Origin: Alnus glutinosa
Taxonomy: Eukaryota; Streptophyta; Magnoliopsida; Fagales; Betulaceae
Length of the DNA: 64,000 bases
Assembly: GCF_958979055.1 (NCBI RefSeq)
Contig: NC_084888.1
Location: 29,626,804 to 29,690,803, forward strand
Direction: 5' to 3'
Shown: positions 12,201 through 22,737 of the stretch, piece after piece
Position numbering within the stretch: position 1 is the first letter of the stretch
Layout of the letters: each line of letters begins with the position of its first letter
The notes under the pieces: generated by a model
What the model was told of the DNA's origin: nothing
Seen by the model: the letters and a program-made list of their open reading frames with translations, nothing else
The model's database searches: none
Program-made: the position numbers and the translations under genes

Positions 12201-13739
12201 ATCTGCGCTGAAAGACTTGGAAACATTAACTGAAGTTGTAGCACAACATTACTATGGTGATGATAAGAAATGGAATTTCATTGCTGTTACAGAGGCTACC
12301 AAGTAAGCAGCTTCTCTCTCTCTCTCTCTCTCTCTCCTCCCCCACCCACCCACCCAAAAAAAAAAAAAAAAAATCAAGCAGCTCTGTATCTAGTATGCCT
12401 CTTGTTATCATCTCCAGTTAGGTGTTTATGGTATGTTGGAGTTTGTCTATTTGCCTTATTATTGGTTACTCGATGTATCTCAGGGTGCTGGTTAGGTTAG
12501 CTTTGTTCCGGAACAGTGGGTATAAGATGCTTCTGCATGGAGGGGAGACACCAAATGACGAAAAGGAATCAGGTGCTTCAACTTCTCAATATAATGGTTT
12601 CGCAAACTCTGGAGGGCATCATGGGCCTAGTTACTTGGGGAACAATTATGCAGATACCCAATGGAATCTAGAAGGAAGAGCACTATCTGCATTAAGCAGT
12701 TTTGGAGAAAATGCTAGGATGGTTTCAGACCCAGTATGGTTGCGCAGAGTTCAACACCAGCATGCTATTATGGAGCCTCCAAGTAACTATTCATATAAAA
12801 TTAAGTCATTGGATAAGATCATATGGTAATTCATTGAATATTCTACAAAAAATATGCTATTCTGTTATTACAGAACCAGCAGTCAAGAGGCCAACCATTT
12901 CCACCATATTGTCCGAAAAGGGTCTTCATGGGGCTTTATTTCTAGCGGGGGAGGTGCTATTTATCAGTAGACCGCTTATATATGTTTTATTTATCCGGAA
13001 GTATGGGATTCGGTCATGGATTCCTTGGTTTCTATCTCTGGCTGTTGACTTCGTTGGTATGGGCATTCTTTCAAATGTCACAAAGTCGGGAGGTCAAGAT
13101 AAAGAGCAACGGTTTCATCTTTCCATCTCCGAAAAGGATGAGGTTTGGGTCTCTCTGAATCTTACCATGCACAGTCGTTGAATTTTTTTATGCATCCTGC
13201 TCATCAGGCTTCTGCATTGAGTCTGGCAATATGTACTCCTTGGAATCGACTTTTAGTTGCATTATTTAGTTGTTCTTGAATAGGGTCCTGCTGTAGTGTT
13301 TCTGATATTATGGATTTGATATATAGATTAAAAGAAGGAAGCTGTTATGGGCACTTTACCTTATGAGGGATCCTTTCTTTAGCAAGTATACCAGGTACTG
13401 ATCTATTTCAGTATTTCATTCTTAATCTATATAGTTTATATGTTTATACTTTTTCGGAGGAGAAATATAAGAAACATAATATCTATGGCTGCGATATTTC
13501 AGGCAAAGACTTGAAAGCACCAAGAACGTATTGGAAGCTGTACCTATTGTTGGATTTCTTACTGGTGTGTTTGATTTAGTTTCTCAACTCCAGATGTTTT
13601 GCTCCTTTTTGAAGCTTTCTAGATTAATAATATGCTTATCTTTTGCTCTTGTTCTTGTTGTATCTCTTCACATGCAGAGAAAATAGTTGAGCTTATGATT
13701 GGAGCTCAGACACGGTATACTTACATGTCAGGATCATAA
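6285..13739 (+). CDS. PEX16: Peroxisome biogenesis protein PEX16 (SSE1), 8 exons
   Basis: PEX16 is a peroxisomal and ER membrane protein needed for peroxisome membrane assembly. In plants (SHRUNKEN SEED 1) it also affects oil and protein body formation. Exons are 6285-6353, 10381-10438, 12086-12302, 12484-12782, 12874-13142, 13327-13394, 13503-13564 and 13678-13739. All introns are GT..AG and phases join cleanly, giving 1104 nt or 367 aa, the length I recall for the Arabidopsis protein. Recognisable segments are GLTWLLPERFSDSEIGPEA, LALFRNSGYKMLLHGGETPN, QWNLEGRALSALSSFG, RPLIYVLFIRKYG, LLWALYLMRDPFFSKYTRQ and the end AQTRYTYMSGS. Intron 1 (4.0 kb) and intron 2 (1.6 kb) are enlarged by retrotransposons, but the coding frame is intact. 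The start follows the conserved MESYKRWIRRNKDYV. Confidence 0.96.
6950..7930 (+). mobile_element. Probable LTR-retrotransposon remnant in PEX16 intron 1
   Basis: Recurrent GTCCGGA-type motifs (about 7077-7290), a TATTTAAGG box near 7345 and a long T-rich leader resemble a Copia-type LTR. Clear LTR ends and a target duplication were not found, so the limits are estimates. The following stretch to about 8900 has no recognisable coding content. It includes a short lysine-rich frame at 8423-8644 that I do not recognise. Confidence 0.3.
9094..10070 (+). mobile_element. TRIM retrotransposon with three LTRs (LTR-int-LTR-int-LTR)
   Basis: Three direct repeats of 178 bp start TGTTGTGAGTG and end at CCCCCTAATA or CCCCCTAACA: 9094-9271, 9467-9698 and 9893-10070. 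The middle copy is longer because of a 54-bp secondary insertion. The first and second LTR are each followed by a primer-binding site for initiator methionine tRNA: TGGTATCAAAGC at 9274 and a perfect TGGTATCAGAGC at 9701. Internal domains are only about 195 bp and encode nothing. The whole array is flanked by a perfect 5-bp duplication TCTAT (9089-9093 and 10071-10075), so the three LTRs behave as one insertion. It lies in the same orientation as PEX16. Such tandem forms can arise by unequal LTR recombination. Confidence 0.9.
9475..9545 (-). mobile_element. Tail-only LINE insertion inside the middle TRIM LTR
   Basis: A poly(T) run followed by GATAAGTAATTTC is flanked by 17-bp repeats GTGCACATGTGAGTGTT (9475-9491) and GTGCATGTGTGAGTGTT (9529-9545), with two mismatches. 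Removing the insert and one repeat (54 bp) restores the LTR to exactly 178 bp. It carries only the last bases of the LINE family seen at 10547. Confidence 0.75.
10547..11782 (-). mobile_element. 5'-truncated L1-type LINE in PEX16 intron 2
   Basis: The insert reads, on the minus strand, from a coding fragment to a short poly(A). On the plus strand its left edge is poly(T) then GATAAGTAATAAG. The target duplication GGTTGCTGAGAACT is perfect over 14 bp (10533-10546 and 11783-11796), which fixes both ends. It is antisense to PEX16. Only the 3' part of ORF2 remains, and the RT and endonuclease domains are missing. Confidence 0.92.
10787..11743 (-). pseudogene. LINE ORF2 C-terminal fragment (zinc-binding zf-RVT region)
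   Basis: An open frame of about 318 codons lies inside the LINE. It has the features of the region downstream of plant LINE reverse transcriptases: GGLGIRNL and [12 protein letters not shown] near its start, a W-rich middle, and a terminal CCMCKRSRESVDHLLLHC zinc-binding motif. The catalytic RT (YADD-type) and endonuclease domains lie upstream in an intact element and are absent here, so this is a dead fragment. The frame happens to be uninterrupted, which suggests a fairly recent insertion. A related but frame-broken copy is at 36221-37191. Confidence 0.88.
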
Positions 13740-15530
13740 GACGGAAGCTGCAAAAAGTTACCCCTTCTTAGGGTTCTACATTTTTAAAATGTATCAACCA
13801 AAAAGAGAAAAATAAAAAATAAAAAAAGAATAATTTTTGGAAGAAGTAATCCTCCAATCTGTATTTAATATGACAGCAGCAGGGTGAACTTTGGTTCTAT
13901 CACACTCTTGCCTTGGTTCACGATTTTGTCCCTTATGAATCTGTAAATTTGCATTGATCCTGACAGTTGCCTGTTAGTGAAATGTGAGTTCCTTATTAAA
14001 TTATTGTAATTTTATTTTCCTTAAAAATTTCCTAAGGACACTTGTTAGGCCAACAAAGAGAATTTGCTCGTTTGCTAATGTTTTTTTAGGACTGGTGTTT
14101 TGCTTTTTAGCAGCAGCCAAAAAAAAAAAAAAAAAAAAAAAATGGAGGCAAAACATTAATAAAAGAGGTGTGTTATACATTTTCTCCTGATTTTTTTTAT
14201 TTTTTATTTTTCACTTTTTTAAAATTATCATTAGATTTGTGTGGCCATATGAATTTCACACATGGACCATATAGACTAAAGATGATTTTGAAAGGTAAAA
14301 GAATAGGAGAAGGAATAGGAGAGGAACTATTTTTACATTTACGTCATATCACAATTAAAAAGCAAAAAATACTACTTAGGAAGTATTGTCAAACGAGCTC
14401 AAGATATGGGTATGCCCTCTTTATTGTTTAGTCTTTTTGGTCCACCTCAATTACGGACAGAAACACCTATAATAATATGAGTAATGCTAGAAGTACTAAA
14501 TTTTTTATTAAGAGATGGATACTAAGATGATGTGGAGGTTATTCATCGGTTTCCGTAGCATTTCTTTTTATTAATTGTTTTGATCATCTCTAATAAATAA
14601 GATTCACATAATCTTAATATCTATCTTTTAGAAAAAGATTTAGTACCTCTACCATTACTCTAATAACGGTGTGGATGAGTAGGTCACTCAGTTATTGGTT
14701 TTCAATTTTAATCAAAATAAGAATCTGAAAAAAGAAAAGAAAAAGAGAGAGAGAGGAGGTTTACTATATTCTGCTTGATTTGGGCCGGGGCCATTTCTTG
14801 GCCCACGGTCAAGTAGGATATTTTCTTAATCCACACATCTAATAAAAAAAATGGTTAATTTTCAATTAAAATCTGGTCCCATAGCCCCCACCGGAATTTA
14901 AAAAGTTCATTCCACGTGTCGCATGATTATTAGTGAGAGGTGGTAGACAAAGCTTGCGTTTTTGGAAGATTGTAAAAACTTGTGGTGGGGTCCCATGCAC
15001 CATAAAAACAAATATGGAGTCCCCATCCCCACAGAAACTAACATCGACCACTTACCGCAAGTGGGCCTTGGCCCCACCATCGTGGCCTACTTCCTTATGA
15101 TAATGGTGGGCTCCATCCCACCATTTCCCTGGTCCACACCACAAGTGCATCCATGGGCCCACCACCCGACAATCCCACCCTAGACTGGGCCCACTGGAGT
15201 AGGCTTGTTGAACTTTGAACCGTCGGATCTGACATATGGGCTTCGGTCCCACCGGTTATTGTCGCCGTACCCAAACCCAGACGTGCCTGCACTTGCAGCC
15301 TTTTTTATGGCGGAGTCCTCGTGGGATCTCAAATGTCTCATCCTCAGGCGCATGTTAGCGTCCGTACATGGGGTATCATCGGCGTAAGTTAGATTTGTGA
15401 CCATTGGAGCCCTAGAGTGAGGTGGCCAAACCAAATTCATACATCGCAACGAGCACATAAAAATAAATAAAAGACAAAACTGAAACATGTTTTTGTTGTG
15501 ATGGGTAGCATTACTCGAGCCTTTGGACTT

Positions 15531-15565
<35 letters not shown>

Positions 15566-15983
15566 CTTTTCTTTTTTTTGCCCTTTTCCTTTGACCAGAT
15601 GTTTTGGACCTGTATATATTTTGAACCTATCAAGGTTGTCATTTAAAACGACATATTTTTCATTACAAGACTAAACTCAAAATTTAATTATGAAAATTTG
15701 AGTCTTTTATTTGTTATATGCGTAAACATGGACGGAGCCAAAGAGGTGTTAAAAGTACTTTCAAAATTAATATGTATATATATTTATTTTGTGTTTTGAA
15801 AATGTTTTAAAAGAAATATGTTAAAAAGCATTAAATGAAGATAGTCCAAAAAATAGAAAGTATAGTTAACAGTTAGAAGGTCCAACACACTTCCATTTAA
15901 AGTAATGCTTAGATGTATGCACTTATATGAATACTCTAGTACAGTGCGAAACATGTGTGCGTACGGCAGTAGGTTGTAAGATA
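13740..15983. other. PEX16 3' flank and gene-free region
   Basis: PEX16 3' UTR is presumably just after 13740. Further on the sequence is AT-rich with homopolymer runs (poly A at 14119, poly T at 15535-15565). A GC-richer patch at about 14980-15420 contains several GGGCCCAC motifs and short frames on both strands, but no family I recognise and no splice-consistent gene. It could be a remnant promoter or repeat. Confidence 0.4.
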
Positions 15984-15991
15984 CTTGTGGC

Positions 15992-16691
15992 TAGGGCTGA
16001 GCATGAGACGGATTTCCACCATTTTGGCCCCCGAACCTGCTCCCTGGCTACTGTTCATTGAAGCCGCAGGGGGCGAGGCGGGTTGGACGGGTTTTGCGGG
16101 TCGGACTTAACTATGCCAAAATATTTACAAATTCACAGAAATACCTTGGGGCAACATTTGCTGCAATTGGAGACTTGGAGCAGCTGATGAACTTGACGTG
16201 GCCACGGCCATGCTTGTTGCGTCCAACATTCTTGTGCTTGAAAGTATGCAGAAATAAAACTAGAGAGAGAAAGAGATTAGGCGAATCAGGAATATGAATA
16301 AAACGATTAATATTGAAGGGAGATCGATTTGACCAAGGTTGCAAGGGCAGAGAGATGGAGGATATCTGAGTCATACAAGTTGCCAGCTCTGGAGACTGAT
16401 GGGGTGGGCTAGACCGGCGCAGAACCAAGGAAGGGAGGGAAGTTAGGGTGAAGAAAATGAAGAAATAAGTGAGGGGTGAGGAGAATATGAAGAGTGGTGC
16501 AACGAAGGTGTATATGTTAGGGTTTTTTTAGTTCTTTTAGGTTAAGTGCGGGGCAGGGCGGGGTGGGTACTTAGGGTTTTAAAAATCCTAAACCTGCAAC
16601 CTGCCTCGCACAGTTTTACCAAAATTTGACCCATGCTCGCGATTTTTAACAAAAAAACCGATATTGCCGAGGCGGGTTTTGCCCACCCCTA
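15992..16691. mobile_element. Non-autonomous hAT element (700 bp) carrying an RPS26 gene piece
   Basis: The ends TAGGGCTGAGCA and GCCCACCCCTA form short imperfect inverted repeats of hAT type. An exact 8-bp duplication CTTGTGGC is at 15984-15991 and 16692-16699. The arms are rich in GGGGCGGGG-like sequence. No transposase is present. The interior includes a fragment of a host ribosomal protein gene on the minus strand, described separately. Confidence 0.88.
16145..16245 (-). pseudogene. Captured fragment of cytosolic ribosomal protein S26 (eS26)
   Basis: Read on the minus strand, the fragment codes for KHKNVGRNKHGRGHVKFISC, which matches the N-terminal part of eukaryotic eS26 (GGRNKHGRGHVKFIRC). 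After an apparent 8-bp tandem duplication (CTCCAAGT-type) the frame shifts. The zinc-ribbon cysteines CxxCC-P-K can still be recognised in the next frame. CT-rich sequence upstream on the same strand (to about 16480) resembles the 5' UTR and intron of such a gene, so promoter-proximal DNA may have been captured too. It is a broken piece, not a functional gene. Confidence 0.8.
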
Positions 16692-16699
16692 CTTGTGGC

Positions 16700-17689
16700 G
16701 CATTTGATACTTAGTTCAGAATGATCTAATCATGCCCATTCAATTTTGGATGGTCATGATCATTCGATATGGTAGTTTGATTTAGATTATATGATGCTTC
16801 TTTGGTATATCCAGTGGTTAGATTTATTGAACCATCACTACAGTAAACTGTAAGGTAAAATCACTTTTGATCTAACAGTTGAGATTAAATAATAACGATC
16901 CAATGATTATTATTAAATAATTATTGATAGTTATTTGATCTGATTGTCAGAATTAAGTGTCTGTTAAAATAACAGTTTATGACTGTTACTTTAAGAGTTA
17001 TGGACGGTTGGATTAACATTTAATAAATAATTGTTATTCAACACAATATAAAAGTAACTGTTGTCCAGTTATTAAAAATATAACAATTTTTATTTCATCT
17101 TATGTTCTTTTTCCTGATACCTTCTGTACTTAAATCTGTGTATGTCTCTTGCTATAATAGAAAATTTGAGAATATTATGGTTTATTTTTTGTTTGTGCAA
17201 AATACAATTAAACAAATAGAGGATTTTAGGTTCCATTGTATCTTGAAAAAATATTTGTTGCAACCTTTTACATACCATTTCTGGTGGGGGCAAATAATTT
17301 TTTAAGAAAAACAACATTATAACGCATCTTAGGATCATTTTTCCTTTTTTTTGCTTTCTTTTATTTTTTTTCTAACAAGATGGACTATACCCTTCCTAAA
17401 AGACTCCTACTTTCACCCAAAAAAAAAAAAAATGAGTTAAATTTTTCGAAATAATTTTCCTAAAAAAGGAAATTTACAAATGCATTATATGCCAAAAGAA
17501 TTCATATACAACTTATTAAATCTTATTTATGCACTCATTTTAATCTTTGGGCGTGGCATAAAGTGAGAACAACCATAAGGGAAAGGTGTTTGGGGCCACA
17601 TGTGGGTACGACATTAATGGCATGTCCCACTTTAGTAATAGGGCCAATGCAATTAATCTTGCTTCTTCATTTTGCTTCTATTATGTACC
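16700..17689. other. AT-rich gene-free stretch
   Basis: AT-rich DNA with no recognisable gene, element ends or RNA. The overlapping short frames near 17090-17340 on both strands have no recognisable similarity or codon bias. Confidence 0.5.
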
Positions 17690-17704
17690 AATAATTTTTC
17701 ACTC

Positions 17705-18712
17705 CTAATAAGTAAATGGAAGTGGTCATTCATCAATGGAGAGAGAAACTCCTGATAGTTTCTAGAGAGAGCGTAGAGAGAGTCTTTGTGACGTGAGGGG
17801 AGGGAGGTTTCATGCCTCTCTTCTCCTCGCGGTGTTTTTTGTGACATTCTATAAGGTATTTTGTTTTCTCAATGATTAGATCTAGAGGTGTTTTGTCTCC
17901 TAACCTTTAGGGTTATAGAGTGGTTGTCTTCTCTGGTTAGTAAAACCAGTAGAGAGTGTTTTTACTTTGTGTTTTTGTTGTGTTTTTTCTGGCAGGAATG
18001 GCAAGTAAGAGAAGATCGTTTAGGGAGAGATTTTATGGCCGTGTTTCATTGTCTTCTTCGTTTTCGTCGCTAGATCTGTGCCCATTCACCGGGCTTTTTG
18101 GGACACGTGCCTCTCAGTGGAGTTCGCCGTCACTCTCCGGTCCTATCGCCTTTAGCCACGGGCATGTGGGTCTCTGGTGGTCGGCGCATGACCTGCACGA
18201 GCCAAGGTTCTCCTTCTTTGTTTTCTGCGCGTGTGGGTCACGGGTTTCTTTTTTTGGCCTTGGCCGATAGTGGGGATGGTTTCCGGCTGTCAGCTATCAC
18301 CGGGGTGGTGTTTATGTACGGTGCGTATTGTTCACGCGTCGACACTGGCAAGGATTTTCAAACGACGGCTTGTTTGATGTTTCTGTTGTGTTTTTGTTTG
18401 TTGTAGTGCTCCTTGTATTGTTTTTATCTTCTTTAAGTCTGTCTGTGGGTTTTCAGATATTATTGGTTTGTTTTAGGGCTTGTTTTGCCAGGATCAGCCT
18501 TCTCATCTTTAGGAATGTTGCTTAAATGTAGAGAATAACTCAAATGCCTGATCTTATAATATTTGTTTATTTGTAGGTAGCACCCAAGTCAGATTTTTTG
18601 GCTTAGTGGGTAGCGTGTATTTATACTTCTACTCACTGTAATGTGCCCTCGGGCCTGTTGGTTATTAATGCAAGGAGCCTTGAACTTATTGTTCGAAAAA
18701 AAAAAAAAATTT
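17705..18712 (+). mobile_element. Non-LTR retroposon, 1.0 kb, with poly(A) and 15-bp TSD
   Basis: The insert ends in a 14-nt poly(A) (about 18696-18709) and is bounded by identical 15-bp repeats AATAATTTTTCACTC (17690-17704 and 18713-18727). The body starts with GAGAGAG-rich sequence and holds short frames, one beginning MASKRRSFRERFYGR at about 17998. The 3' part (GGGCCTGTTGGTTATTAATG...) resembles a LINE 3' UTR. No RT or endonuclease motif remains, so it is either an internally deleted LINE or a retroposed transcript. Its tail differs from that of the GATAAGTAA LINE family. Confidence 0.8.
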
Positions 18713-18727
18713 AATAATTTTTCACTC

Positions 18728-19857
18728 TTATCAAATGTGTGGCTATAAAATAAGTGTTTAAGGACATCTCCATTAGTTGTCGCAGTTATTTTAGTTATTC
18801 AAAATACTTTTTTAAAAAAAATTATTTATTTATTTATTATTATTAGTTTTTCAATATAAACTCCAACTGATTACCTATCTCACTTTTTACAATCTTTAAA
18901 TATTATTTTTTAATGTATTTTTTTATTGTGAAAGTTGAGGGAGAAGGAGGGTGTGAGGGAGAGAGAGAGAGAGAGGGGAGATAAAAGTTTTTTTTTTTTT
19001 TTAAAAAAATAAAATAAATAAAATGTGCTACAATGAAAGTTCATTGTAGCAAAATGGATGAAAACACTATATTTTGAATTATTTGCTGGATGAGTAAAAT
19101 GGCTCATAATAACTACATTTATCTATTATGAACCATACGAAATGTATGCTGTAAATGCTCTAATGACCTTTTGCCTCCATATTCAACACATATATCAAGA
19201 AAATGAAAGGGAGATGATTCATTTTATAGTGAAGAGTGGATTTTATAGATTTAACGGTATATATATTATCACATTATTAAAAATTTTAAATACGTGATAT
19301 CATGCACACCATTATATACAATAAAACAAAATCTTGTCTAGAGTTAAAGGAATGATATTCAACATTTTATCAACAAGGATATACAGAGTAATAAAATAGT
19401 TGATTCATTAGCCATACCCATCGCGGTGGCTGGGCTCTCTAACCCAACCACCGTGGTGGTTGGATTCCGTCACCCAGCCACAACATTGTGGCGGGAAAGG
19501 AATGAAAATGATTAAAAAAAAGAAAAGTGATGCATTCAGCTACAGTATCACTCCACATGGCTTTAGATAAACTGATGGATGCTTGCTTTAGCCTTTTCAT
19601 TAACTATTTGAACTAAAAATAGAAAATGAGTAAGCCATTAGCAGTACTCTTAGATTCCTCGAATACAAATCTTATAATTTGGTAATCCTAGTGGAATGGA
19701 CTTTTTTCACTCTCATTCTTGTTAGGTCATTTGTGTGATCCAAGGGAATGGTGGGCTGCTGGAATAGACATTCAATCTCATTCTTAGTGGCCCACACCGG
19801 TGGCCCAAACACGATGGGTTCCCTTCTCAGCTCGAGGCCCCACCAAACACTCCCTGT
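18728..19857. other. Gene-free stretch with a probable decayed MITE
   Basis: From about 18757 to 19165 the sequence begins GGACATCTCCATTAG and ends near GTAAATGCTCTAATGACC, an imperfect inverted pair typical of plant MITEs, with a GA repeat inside. A GTGGTTGG-type GC patch is at about 19425-19495. No gene is seen. Confidence 0.35.
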
Positions 19858-20365
19858 AGTATAAAAAAATAATTTAGAGGTTTATATGGTAGGCGAAAAT
19901 GATAATTTATTTCTTGTAGTTAATTTCTGTCTACAACTTAATAGAATCTGTTTGGTTATCATGTCAGGCCTAATAAAAGTGCGACAGTTGTCACTCTTTA
20001 ATAAAATAATATAAATATATTAAAAATACAAATATATAAAACTGAAAAAAAAAAATTAAAAAAGAAAAAAAAAATGAAAGGGGTGGCTACTCAACTCGCA
20101 GCCACCCTTTCTTTCTTTCTCTTTCTTTTGTTAAAAAATAATTTTTTTAAGTTCTATAGATTTATATTTTTAAATTAAAGAATTTTACGTGTCACATTTT
20201 TATTAGGTCTGACATGACAACCAAACAGATTCTGTTAAGTTGTTGATGAAAATTGATTCCAGATAGTAAATTGTCATTTTTTTCCACCACAGGAATCTAT
20301 TTTTTATACAACATAAAGAAATTTGTAAATTAAAGTAACCGCATGAACCAATTTTACATTTTTCC
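19858..20365. mobile_element. Decayed MULE-like MITE with GGGTGGC core
   Basis: The left arm AACTTAATAGAATCTGTTTGG pairs with the right arm, whose reverse complement reads AACTTAACAGAATCTGTTTGG. Pairing continues into TAATAAAAGTGCGACA. The left end seems to lack the outer ~55 bp that the right end has, so the copy is truncated. The core AAAGGGGTGGCTACTC links it to the family at 3491. Confidence 0.6.
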
Positions 20366-20580
20366 TTTCACCCGTGTGTGCATCTTTTACTTTTTTAATG
20401 CCAGTAGTTGTGATATTAAGTCAATTTTTTTATTTTATTTTTTTGTATTTTTATTTTTACGGTCATGCAATCATAACTAATGTCCAAACAAAAAGAAAAA
20501 AAAAAAAGATCTTAAAAAAGGAAAAAAAAGAAAAGAAAGAAAAAACAGAAGTAAGAGACGAGGTGGAAAGTTTTCTCTAC

Positions 20581-20767
20581 GAGAAATGATCCCTACACTC
20601 ATTTCTCACAACAGCCCCACAACAAGCTGACTTGGCTGGTAATATTTTATTATTATTTTGTTTTGTTTTGTTTTGTTTTATTTTTGTAAAAAAATAATAA
20701 AATATTACTAGCCACGCCAGCTTGTTGTGGGGCTGTTGTGAGAAATGAGTGTAGGGATCATTTCTCT
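20581..20767. mobile_element. Foldback MITE, 187 bp, with perfect 9-bp TSD
   Basis: The arms starting GAGAAATGATCCCTACACTC and ending in its reverse complement are nearly perfect over about 75 bp, with a T-rich loop. The flanking 9-bp duplications TTTCTCTAC (20572-20580 and 20768-20776) are identical, consistent with Mutator-type mobilisation. The transcript would form a long hairpin. Confidence 0.88.
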
Positions 20768-20797
20768 TTCTCTACATGTCATATTAAGAAGAAGATA

Positions 20798-20933
20798 AAT
20801 GATATTTACACTTTTTGTGCACAACAACTACACTAACACAAGATACATTGGGGTGGGGGTCACACACTGGGCCCAACCCCAATGTGTCTTGTGTGAGTGT
20901 AGTTGTTGTGAGGGTGATGTGTAAGTATCATTT
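20798..20933. mobile_element. Second foldback MITE beside the first
   Basis: The arms AAATGATATTTACAC and its near-complement GTGTAAGTATCATTT pair, and pairing resumes through ACAACAACTACACT and ACATTGGGGT around a GGGCCC-bearing loop. Target duplication is not clear. It belongs to the same general foldback type as those at 4351-4640. Confidence 0.6.
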
Positions 20934-22432
20934 CCCATCGTGCTTGTTCCTCAAATATTATTTGAAATGGAAATGAATTATTTTATGCCCAACACTATAT
21001 TTTATTGATATAATGATATATTTATTATTATATGGTGAATATGTTGTCATATTATTTCAAAATTTAAAATAATAATTTTATTATGTACATTGTTACATGT
21101 ACGTTTGACATTGCGATTCTGCAGACAAAAAATATGATTTTAAACAAAATTGCAGAAAATATATCGTTTGGATTGAACCACACGTGTGCCATGCACGGAT
21201 GTTTAGGAAAGAGGAAGAAAAAAGAAAAAGAAAAAAGAAAAGCATCATTAAAGGAAACAGCTTTTATCTCAGGCAAAAATATCGTGTTTACTAAAGAGCG
21301 AAGCAATATTTATGGAGCCCATGTGCCGATGTGTAGTACCTACATGTGTTAAGACTTCATTTATTGAGAAAAATTTCGAGCGGTTGTTTTACGGTTATGT
21401 TAATTATGATTTAAATTTTTTTTTTTCATTTTTTAATAATTGTCTTGAAATTTCTCTCCCATTTTTTCTTTTCTTCTTAGTGGGTAACTTTTTTCTTTTT
21501 CATTCAATCACTAGTAAGTTGTAGATAATGTGTAACTTTTTTTTTTTATTTTTTATTTATTTTTATGAAATGAACTTTAAGTCTTAGATCCGAACCATAA
21601 TGGGTCAAATTATTATTATTATTATTATTATTTTATGAACTTGTACATTGTAGATGTAGATCAATAATGGTAATTAGGATTAAGTTTTAGACTAACTTAT
21701 ATATTGTAGATCAAAAGCATAATGGGTAAATTCAATTTTCTTCATTTATTTTCAGATGATGATCACTAACGTCTGTTTATATGTTATCTAATTTGAATAG
21801 GTTGGTTGGTCAGTCGGTCGTATGGATTATTCCAATGAAAATATATTGACATGGATGACTTCAGTAAACGAGTGTTGGGTCGTTTGCAACACAAGGACTC
21901 AAAGTTAAATAGAGAGGTTATTACTGAATTAAAGGCTAAGTTGGAGATTGAAGCAAGTCAATATAAGATGCAAGTCGCGCTTTTGAAATTGCAAACATAA
22001 ACGAACACTAAATACAAATAAATAAATAAACTTAACATTGAAATAGTTCTATGTGCCCCAAATTAAAGTGAAATAAAGAAAATCTCATTCCTTTATGCTA
22101 TAATTTTACAATTCTTTGGGAGCAAAAGTTATGTATCTACTATCAACCTTTCTGATTCGCAAACCCATGTCAGTGATGTCACCATGCAAAGAAAAGCTAT
22201 CTAATAATAATAATAATAAAAAAAAAAACAAAAAAACAGAGAATTTATTATCTGGCTCATTGGAGTCCTCGCCGCCGTTGACCCAAACCCGACAGATGGA
22301 TCCTGTGAAGAGGGAGCCTCCACGTTTCCCCATCGGGTGGGCCCAACCAATTATGCGATGGGCGGATAACCGTTGATTAGCACCATCGAGACACTAGGCC
22401 AAATATTATCCATCTATTCCATATCCACGTTC
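20934..22432. other. Gene-free stretch upstream of the TCP gene
   Basis: AT-rich DNA with ATT repeats (about 21610-21633). A short frame at 21851-22000 (49 codons, MDDFSKRVLGRLQHKDSKLN...) has a heptad-like, coiled-coil look and follows a possible acceptor site, but I do not recognise it. The last ~300 bp before the TATA box are the likely TCP promoter. Confidence 0.4.
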
Positions 22433-22440
22433 TATATATA
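22433..22440 (+). promoter_or_regulatory. TATA box of the TCP gene
   Basis: TATATATA about 300 bp before the start codon. It is followed by a CT microsatellite (about 22510-22540) of the kind common in plant 5' UTRs. The distance allows a transcription start near 22470. Inferred from sequence only. Confidence 0.55.
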
Positions 22441-22737
22441 GTGGGTTCGGTTCTTTCTAACAACTTGTTAGAGAGAATACCGAGTCGAAAAGGTTTTTCG
22501 ATCTCATTCTCTATTTCTCTCTCTCTCTCTCTCTCTCTCTTCGTTTCTCCACTAGCTAACGCCTAAGCCAAGCAGACAAACAGATACCGAGCCATACTTC
22601 CATCGATTTTCCTGACAAGGTTTGCGATTTTTTTTACCAGAAAACATTCGATTTTCGTGTAATTCTTTCTGGGTTGTGTTTGTTCTTTTCTGGGTTTTGG
22701 TCTTTTGGTAGTTAGTAGTTCTCTCCCAAGCCCGAAG

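Noticed and set aside
22705..22737. Upstream extension of the TCP protein by 11 codons
   Set aside because: The extended frame would start at TTG, not ATG. The first ATG is at 22738.
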